Assembly: GCA_023666665.1 (NCBI GenBank)
Contig: JAMPBN010000001.1
Span: forward strand, 364,505-428,504
DNA from: Prevotella sp.
GTDB lineage: Bacteria; Bacteroidota; Bacteroidia; Bacteroidales; Muribaculaceae
Direction: 5' to 3'
DNA: 64,000 nt
In this document: piece by piece, positions 58,876 through 64,000 of the stretch
How positions within the stretch are numbered: the stretch's first letter is position 1
Layout of the letters: every line of letters starts with the position of its first letter
Notes under the pieces: model-generated
The model's input: the letters and a program-made list of their open reading frames with translations, nothing else
The model's database searches: none
Told to the model about the DNA's origin: nothing
Translations under genes and position numbers: made by a program

Positions 58876-58912
58876 TCAGTTTTCGCGCATCATCAGGAGG
58901 AGTCGATGTAAC
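58876..58912 (-). pseudogene. Decayed 3' end of a pRiA4b ORF-3-like gene
   Basis: The minus strand encodes LLMMREN then a stop, matching LLMMREA at the end of the gene at 63714-64000. TCGCGCATCATCA (58883-58895) is identical to 63721-63733, and GAGTCGATGTAAC matches GAGTTGATGTAGC after a 4-nt deletion that breaks the frame. Weak similarity may continue to about 58940. The rest of the 156-nt gap holds only the LytTR promoter. Confidence 0.6.
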
Positions 58913-59001
58913 TATGGGCTTTGAAACTTGCAATTTGAACATTCGTCGCCATATTTTATACATTTAGCCGGAAATATCCAAATCTATTGGTCGAGCTGTT
59001 G

Positions 59002-59009
59002 TATCTTTG
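59002..59009 (+). promoter_or_regulatory. -7 box of the LytTR operon
   Basis: TATCTTTG, 10 nt before the ATG at 59020, so a leader of only about 7 nt. No TTTG at standard spacing upstream. Confidence 0.55.
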
Positions 59010-59019
59010 CAATTGAATT

Positions 59020-59385
59020 ATGAATAAGACACTTACTTTCGCCACATCTACGGAGTTGCTCCGTGTTCCTGTAGAGGCTTTGGTATATATCAAGGCCGAT
59101 GGGAACTACTCAGCCATTTTTATGGCTGACGGTAGCGAGTATGTGCTCACGATGCAACTTGGCCAGATTGAACAGCGTTTGTCCCAATCTATCAGTCAAG
59201 GCGACAATCGTTTTGTACGTATAGGCAAAAGTCTTATCGTGAATCTTGATTTTGTCACACTTGTCAATCCTTCCCGCCAAAAGCTGGCTCTTTCCGATTG
59301 TCGCACATTCCGCCATGATGTGTCGGCGTCGCGTGAGGCTCTACGCTCGTTGAAGGATTACTTAGAGAAAGGAGAAACGAAATGA
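59020..59385 (+). CDS. LytTR-domain DNA-binding regulator without receiver domain
   Basis: 121 aa consisting almost entirely of a LytTR domain: VPVEALVYIKADGNYSAIFM, YVLTMQLGQIEQRL, FVRIGKSLIVNLDFVTLVNP. LytTR proteins bind direct repeats upstream of target genes; most carry a receiver domain, absent here. Its stop overlaps the start of a membrane-anchored protein gene (ATGA), the arrangement of LytTR regulator plus membrane inhibitor pairs, so its activity may be controlled by that partner (inference). Confidence 0.88.
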   Translation: MNKTLTFATSTELLRVPVEALVYIKADGNYSAIFMADGSEYVLTMQLGQIEQRLSQSISQGDNRFVRIGKSLIVNLDFVTLVNPSRQKLALSDCRTFRHDVSASREALRSLKDYLEKGETK

Positions 59386-60263
59386 GTAAGATACCGCATT
59401 CAGATTTAGACGATGACCAGATTCGATTTATATTTCCAAGTAGCGATGAACCGATTAAGAAGCACCGCTTTAACCACAAGATATTATTGATAGCTTTCAT
59501 TTCAATTCTTATCATTGGGGTTAGTGCTGGAACATATGTCTATTTTAGGGTTACGTCCGCCAAAGAAGAAATTGCAATAAAAATCGAATCGGTCGCCCCG
59601 ATTCCTGTCAAAACAGTATCTGTAGATTCAGTGTCTGGCACAACAGCAAAAGCTTTTACTTCGGTGCAGGACACAACAGTCAACAGCCAACAAGTCATAA
59701 TCCTTACTCCGATTGGCGGAAAACCTGAATTAGTGATAGGAGGCGATGTCTTAAACGACTCTTCCGTTACATTAGTTGTTCAGGCTGCTGACATACGCGG
59801 CGACAACGGAAGAATAGTCGGCACATTTGTGTCAAAAGGATATTTAATCAGCACCGGTGAATCTAAGGCGGGATTCTGCGCCATAATAGGCGGAAACATA
59901 ACTGTTGGTGTTGCCGATGCCTCTCCCTTCCTGGAACAAGCTCTTGATACTGAAGGCGACTTTTTTCGACAATACCCGCTGGTTGTAGGCGGTCAAATTG
60001 TGGAAAACAAACCGAAAGGCAAGTCTTATAGAAAAGCTCTCGCCGAACTTGGAGGCAAAATTGTGGTGATAATTAGCCGTGACAGAATGACATTTCACGA
60101 TTTCTCCCAGTCGTTGGCTGACATAGGTGTATCTAACGCGATTTATCTCGTGGGTTCAAAGGCTTACGGCTTTGCAAAAGAGGAGGATGGCAGGTTGGTG
60201 TCATTTGGAACGCGAACAGATAATTTGCCGGAAAATGTAAGTTTCATTGTGTGGCGAGAATGA
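59382..60263 (+). CDS. Membrane-anchored phosphodiester-glycosidase-like (NAGPA-like) protein
   Basis: 293 aa. A 28-residue cytoplasmic head and one membrane segment (about 31-52, ILLIAFISILIIGVSAGTYV) precede an extracytoplasmic Thr/Val-rich stalk and a domain (about 150-293) resembling the NAGPA/DUF2233 phosphodiester glycosidase fold: SKAGFCAIIGGNITVGVADA, QYPLVVGGQIVENK, VVIISRDRMTFHDFSQSLAD. Proteins with this fold hydrolyse GlcNAc phosphodiesters or related sugars. It is translationally coupled to the LytTR regulator; sensing a cell-wall sugar signal is a possibility, not shown. Confidence 0.72.
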   Translation: MSKIPHSDLDDDQIRFIFPSSDEPIKKHRFNHKILLIAFISILIIGVSAGTYVYFRVTSAKEEIAIKIESVAPIPVKTVSVDSVSGTTAKAFTSVQDTTVNSQQVIILTPIGGKPELVIGGDVLNDSSVTLVVQAADIRGDNGRIVGTFVSKGYLISTGESKAGFCAIIGGNITVGVADASPFLEQALDTEGDFFRQYPLVVGGQIVENKPKGKSYRKALAELGGKIVVIISRDRMTFHDFSQSLADIGVSNAIYLVGSKAYGFAKEEDGRLVSFGTRTDNLPENVSFIVWRE

Positions 60264-60295
60264 TTTCATACACAATAACCGCTACTTCATACAAC

Positions 60296-60319
60296 GCCCG
60301 GCAATTCCCTTTGTCGGGC
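60296..60319 (+). terminator. Hairpin after the NAGPA-like gene
   Basis: GCCCGGCAA (60296-60304) pairs with TTGTCGGGC (60311-60319) with one mismatch, followed by ATTGATTTT. A weak rho-independent terminator; it overlaps the -33 element of the next promoter. Confidence 0.5.
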
Positions 60320-60340
60320 ATTGATTTTAAGCGAACTTTG
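60310..60340 (+). promoter_or_regulatory. Promoter of the lipoprotein gene pair
   Basis: TTTG (60310-60313), 19-nt spacer, GAACTTTG (60333-60340), which differs from TANNTTTG at one base. The ATG follows at 60359. Confidence 0.55.
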
Positions 60341-60358
60341 CATCATAATCAATAAGTC

Positions 60359-61420
60359 ATGAAGTCCAAAAAAATCGCATCTCTTATTTTTAGCATATTC
60401 ATCCTACTCACATGCTTAGGATGCTCCAGCCCCACATCGAGCAACACTGAAGGCAATAGCATATACTATTGGCGCACAACATTTACGCTCAATGATGCAG
60501 AACGTAAGTTCTTAAAAGAGCACAATGTTTCCAAGATATATGTTAGATTTTTTGATGTCGACAGCCATTGGGCGCCCGGGAAAGGCACATCGGTGACACC
60601 AGACGCTACTATAAGTTTTATAGATTCTATTCCAGATGGCATTGAGATTGTCCCGACAATTTATATCACTATTTCTGCTATTGAGGACATACAACCGAAT
60701 GAATATATTTACGCGGAGAAAATCTATAAACGCATCAATGCGATTTGCCGTCAGATTGATATCCCATTCAATGAGATTCAGCTTGACTGTGATTGGACTA
60801 AAGGTACTCGCGAGCCATTTTTCAGTCTTTGTGAGGCATTAAAATCGTGTCAGGATTCCACTCAAATACTAAGCAGTACAATCCGGTTGCATCAATTGAT
60901 ACAAACTCCCCCACCTGTAGACAAAGGTGTGCTTATGGTATATAATACCGGGAACCTTATGGAAATGACAACAGACAACTCTATATTCTCTCGTCGAGAT
61001 ATAGAGCCATTCTTACGCGATAATAGATTAGCCAAATACGACTTGCCTCTTGATGTCGCCTATCCGACTTATGGGTGGAGCGTTGTCTATAGCCATGGCG
61101 AAGAAAAATACTACTTTAATCGACTTATGCGTAGAACAGACTTGTCGGGCTATGATGGCCTACGAAAAATAAGTAGCAATACTTATGAGGCAACCAAGAA
61201 AGTTGACTTTAAACCGGGCGGAGAACGATGGGATGGAGTTTATAAAGACGATCGCATAAGGGTTGAACGGCCGACGGCCTCTGAAATACTTGAGGTAAAA
61301 GCTTTAATCGAGAAACAACTAAACGACAAACCGCATAGCAACATTCTCTATCATCTTGACGAAACGCAATTCAAACATTACTCTGACAATGAAATCAATC
61401 AAATATATTCTCACAATTAG
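60359..61420 (+). CDS. Lipoprotein with TIM-barrel-like domain
   Basis: 353 aa. The signal ends in a lipobox (LTCLGCSS, Cys22). The mature part alternates strands and helices with an acidic IQLDCDWTKGTREPF motif near residue 142, recalling the DxD of glycosidase-like TIM barrels (GH18/DUF3142-like), and later VLMVYNTGN, LDVAYPTYGWSVVY. The fold is inferred from pattern only and no catalytic role is certain. It overlaps the next exported protein gene by 32 nt, indicating a pair that works together at the envelope. Confidence 0.72.
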   Translation: MKSKKIASLIFSIFILLTCLGCSSPTSSNTEGNSIYYWRTTFTLNDAERKFLKEHNVSKIYVRFFDVDSHWAPGKGTSVTPDATISFIDSIPDGIEIVPTIYITISAIEDIQPNEYIYAEKIYKRINAICRQIDIPFNEIQLDCDWTKGTREPFFSLCEALKSCQDSTQILSSTIRLHQLIQTPPPVDKGVLMVYNTGNLMEMTTDNSIFSRRDIEPFLRDNRLAKYDLPLDVAYPTYGWSVVYSHGEEKYYFNRLMRRTDLSGYDGLRKISSNTYEATKKVDFKPGGERWDGVYKDDRIRVERPTASEILEVKALIEKQLNDKPHSNILYHLDETQFKHYSDNEINQIYSHN

Positions 61421-63698
61421 TATTACTTGCCTTCTTGGCATGATTCATGCTATGGCATGTGGCCCTTATTATCCTGAAGACCCTGCCAGCATCCGCATAT
61501 TCCGCAGTTGCTCACCGGAATTGGAGCGTCAATGGCAGGAGGGCTGTCGATTTCAAGACTATGAAAAAGATGAGAACTGCGTGTTGTGGCAGACGATAAC
61601 ATCTACTGCAATTCCACTGAAAGACATTGAGAGGATAGTCTACGACGCTAGTCTTGACGATATGAGGAATCTGTCGCAGGAAAGATTCACCGACAATAAA
61701 TTTGCACATTGGCTCACAAATCCCGCTAATCATGAAGATTTGAAATATCTTCTCACCGCCAAAGAGATAGAGGAACTCCGCGACTATATGAATGACCCGT
61801 GGTATTATGCTTATGATGGTGATGAGGAACACGTGCGTCTTGATTCGTTGCTGAATCTGTGCAAGAACTATAGAGGTATTCGTCATGTTTCACGCTATGC
61901 GCTTCAGTTATCACGGCTATATTTCGCCCGTAAGGATTTCGCCTCATGTAGAAACTTATGGGAGAAGAAGGTAAAATCATTGCCGAAGGATATTGTGACG
62001 GATATGATTGCCAGCTACGCCGGGGGAGCGTATTCTCGCAGTGGTAATCGAGAAAAAGCCATCGAGTTATTCACGCGCAGTCAAGACATTGGGTCTCTTA
62101 TAAATATGAGGGCATGGGAGGACACTTTACGCACATCCTCCTACACCGACCGCAGGGTAAAGGAACTGGAATATATTTTCACACGCTTCCCCAACTCCCC
62201 GCTACTGAGTGTGAAATTGCAGGAGAATATAAGGAATCGCGAAAGATTTGTAATCAACTATGCAGATTGGGCATCACGTGAATTCCACGATCCGGTATAT
62301 GTTGATACAAAGTGGGTCGGTGACTCTCTGGTAGCAATAGACGACAACGCCTTCTACAATGAACTTCGACGGTTCGCAAATAGAGTTATAGCATCCTCCG
62401 ACTGCCGTCAGAAAGGGATGTGGCATTACGCATTAGCCTATCTTTATTATCTTGACGGTAATTATTTCAAGGCTCATTTGAGTTTGTCAAAAGCCGAACA
62501 TTGTGAAGCGATATCATTTATACAGGAGTCTATCAGAGCTTTTCGTTTTCTGCTTGATGCCCTCTACGCCGACAACTCCCGGAACTATAAAAACAAGCTG
62601 TTCCAAGAACTGCAATGGCTTGATAACTGCATGGAACGTGATGCAGAATTAGATCCGACGACCAATTGGCAATACGACAATAAAATGAACTACAACTTCT
62701 ACTATTGGCAGGATGTTGCCAGAAGGGTGCTATTGAACGAAGTCTGTCCTCGTATAGAAAGAGCTGGAAATCCGGTATTGGCTCTTCAACTGGGCAATTA
62801 TGCCTCTAACCGCATAATGCAATTGTCGCAATTATATGGCGCACAACATGATGGCTATTCCGACCCGGAAGACAAGGAATATTACACCCTCTATATCCCA
62901 ATGTCTAAATTTAGAACTGAATGGACTGGACGCAATTATTTTGACTTTTCCAGCCAATTCTTTGACATGATAAACAGTTCGTCAGCAGATGTTGCTGCTC
63001 TCTATGCTATGCGTATATCTCAACCAACATCAAAATTGGAAGAATTCTTAAACGAGAGGGGATATACCGACAATGATTATATCAACGAGATAGTAGGCAC
63101 GTTGTATCTCCGTGAAATGAATTTTGCAAAAGCCGTCTCTTGGTTGTCTAAAGTTTCAAAAAACTATCAGAGACGAACAAATATAGCCAAAGAGGGTTAT
63201 TTTAAACTCGATCCTTTCTGCTATCAGGGAGACAAAAAACATTTCATCAACGATTCTGACGACTATAAACTTCGCTTTGCACAAGAAATGAAATGTCTTG
63301 AAGATATTATGAGTTCTGATGCTGAAGTCAATCGAAAAGCGGCCGCAAAACTTCGGTATGCCATTGGTTTGAGGAACTCCTTCGGTATATGCTGGTATCT
63401 AACTGACTATGAATATATCTTAGGATATAATGAAAGCGAAGGGAATTGGGAATGGTATTCGTCTTCTAAAAGAGAAGGTTTTTCGGGAAACGAGTTCGCT
63501 CTCAAGGCTTATAAGAAAGTTGACACATTAACCGATGAGGCATTTGCTGAATTCACTGATCCGGAACAAGCAGCCCAGGCCCATCTTGACATGATGAACT
63601 TCAAAACAGTCGTGACAAATTATCCATCAACACAAGCCGCAAAATATGTTCGGTCCCGATGCGACAACTATCACGATTACTCACTTCAAAAGTTATAG
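61389..63698 (+). CDS. Large exported protein with CGPYYPED start, helical repeats
   Basis: 769 aa from the ATG at 61389, which gives a proper signal peptide (MKSIKYILTISITCLLGMIH); a longer start at 61356 would bury it. The mature protein begins ACGPYYPEDPASIRIF, seen in uncharacterised Bacteroidales proteins as far as I recall. It is then helical, with TPR-like stretches (ALQLSRLYFARKDFASCRNL, MWHYALAYLYYLDGNYFKAH, MNFAKAVSWLSKV) and ends with another repeat-like region. No enzyme motif seen. It is coupled to the preceding lipoprotein and AT-rich. Confidence 0.75.
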   Translation: MKSIKYILTISITCLLGMIHAMACGPYYPEDPASIRIFRSCSPELERQWQEGCRFQDYEKDENCVLWQTITSTAIPLKDIERIVYDASLDDMRNLSQERFTDNKFAHWLTNPANHEDLKYLLTAKEIEELRDYMNDPWYYAYDGDEEHVRLDSLLNLCKNYRGIRHVSRYALQLSRLYFARKDFASCRNLWEKKVKSLPKDIVTDMIASYAGGAYSRSGNREKAIELFTRSQDIGSLINMRAWEDTLRTSSYTDRRVKELEYIFTRFPNSPLLSVKLQENIRNRERFVINYADWASREFHDPVYVDTKWVGDSLVAIDDNAFYNELRRFANRVIASSDCRQKGMWHYALAYLYYLDGNYFKAHLSLSKAEHCEAISFIQESIRAFRFLLDALYADNSRNYKNKLFQELQWLDNCMERDAELDPTTNWQYDNKMNYNFYYWQDVARRVLLNEVCPRIERAGNPVLALQLGNYASNRIMQLSQLYGAQHDGYSDPEDKEYYTLYIPMSKFRTEWTGRNYFDFSSQFFDMINSSSADVAALYAMRISQPTSKLEEFLNERGYTDNDYINEIVGTLYLREMNFAKAVSWLSKVSKNYQRRTNIAKEGYFKLDPFCYQGDKKHFINDSDDYKLRFAQEMKCLEDIMSSDAEVNRKAAAKLRYAIGLRNSFGICWYLTDYEYILGYNESEGNWEWYSSSKREGFSGNEFALKAYKKVDTLTDEAFAEFTDPEQAAQAHLDMMNFKTVVTNYPSTQAAKYVRSRCDNYHDYSLQKL

Positions 63699-63713
63699 AT
63701 AATAGTATATTGC

Positions 63714-64000
63714 TTAAGCCTCGCGCATCATCAAGAGGGCGGAGTTGATGTAGCGGAGATCTTTGGAGTTGAAATCATTTGGGTTCCAAGTCTCATCTTT
63801 CTTCATGCCAAGCCATTCGCGATATGACTTGACTTCGCTGTCATTTGTCTCAAACGACATTTTCAGGGCTTCATATCCGCCTACGCCACCGCAGTCTTCG
63901 GGAGGTGTTGCTCCTTTGCCTTCTGTACAAAAAGCAACCGGACGCTCTTCCATCAACACTCCTTCAACTGTTATCTCGTGAATCCAGTAGTCGCCAAAGT
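63714..64000 (-). CDS. pRiA4b ORF-3-like protein, C-terminal part
   Basis: The frame runs off the right edge, so only the last 94 or so residues are seen. FGDYWIHEITVEG followed by TPPEDCGGVGGYEAL is the signature of the plasmid pRiA4b ORF-3 family, found near mobile elements and of unknown function. The stop lies 15 nt from the end of the convergent exported-protein gene. A decayed copy of its 3' end lies at 58876-58912 in the same orientation. Confidence 0.82.
   Translation of the reverse strand, partial: FGDYWIHEITVEGVLMEERPVAFCTEGKGATPPEDCGGVGGYEALKMSFETNDSEVKSYREWLGMKKDETWNPNDFNSKDLRYINSALLMMREA

Overview
This is chromosomal sequence of a Bacteroidota bacterium, most likely order Bacteroidales (a gut Muribaculaceae- or Bacteroidaceae-like anaerobe). 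The evidence is the pair of type IX secretion genes (sprA/sov and porQ), the linked porQ-cmk-ispH order, DUF4293, DUF3575 and DUF6048-like proteins, an anaerobic sulfatase-maturase-type radical SAM enzyme, pyruvate:ferredoxin oxidoreductase, and promoters of the Bacteroidota type (TTTG, about 19-20 nt, TANNTTTG). No rRNA, tRNA or CRISPR array was recognised.

Layout. 1-2.1 kb: end of a beta-barrel-like gene and an AAA/PD-(D/E)XK protein. 2.1-4.7 kb: ABC-F translation factor and a sugar-kinase-like protein. 4.6-9.7 kb (minus): purE-ispG-M16 peptidase-gph-radical SAM run. 9.9-10.3 kb: rplS. 10.4-16 kb: nifJ coupled to a secreted C10 cysteine protease. 16-21.4 kb (minus): glnS-TPR-SPOR-folE, then DUF4293-GT2. 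21.5-26.8 kb (minus): TolC-HlyD-two ABC-2 permeases-NUDIX. 26.9-30 kb: tricorn-like S41 protease. 30.5-32 kb: second AAA/PD-(D/E)XK paralogue. 32-36 kb: clpC and a DUF3575 protein. 36-43.6 kb: sprA. 43.9-53.1 kb: MBL hydrolase, mltG, mdh, ribE, mutS2, ispH, cmk, porQ. 53.2-64 kb: an AT-richer accessory region of poorly known genes.

The core genes give a coherent picture: anaerobic pyruvate metabolism (nifJ, mdh), MEP isoprenoid synthesis (ispG, ispH), cofactor and purine synthesis (ribE, folE, purE), protein quality control (clpC), cell-wall maturation (mltG) and type IX protein export (sprA, porQ). The C10 protease is a plausible client of that export route.

The accessory end holds a PD-(D/E)XK-like protein coupled to an MBL-fold gene that a 960-bp IS5-family element has cut off. 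Next come a TPR protein, an ADP-ribosylglycohydrolase and a SanA-like protein. Then a LytTR regulator is coupled to a membrane-anchored phosphodiester-glycosidase-like protein, followed by a lipoprotein and a large exported protein. The LytTR-to-exported-protein block is bracketed by a decayed and an intact copy of the 3' end of a pRiA4b ORF-3-like gene. A second signal that ordinary features do not explain is a family of degenerate short tandem repeats at seven places; some run in frame through nifJ and the C10 protease, and others form the ends of purE and gph.
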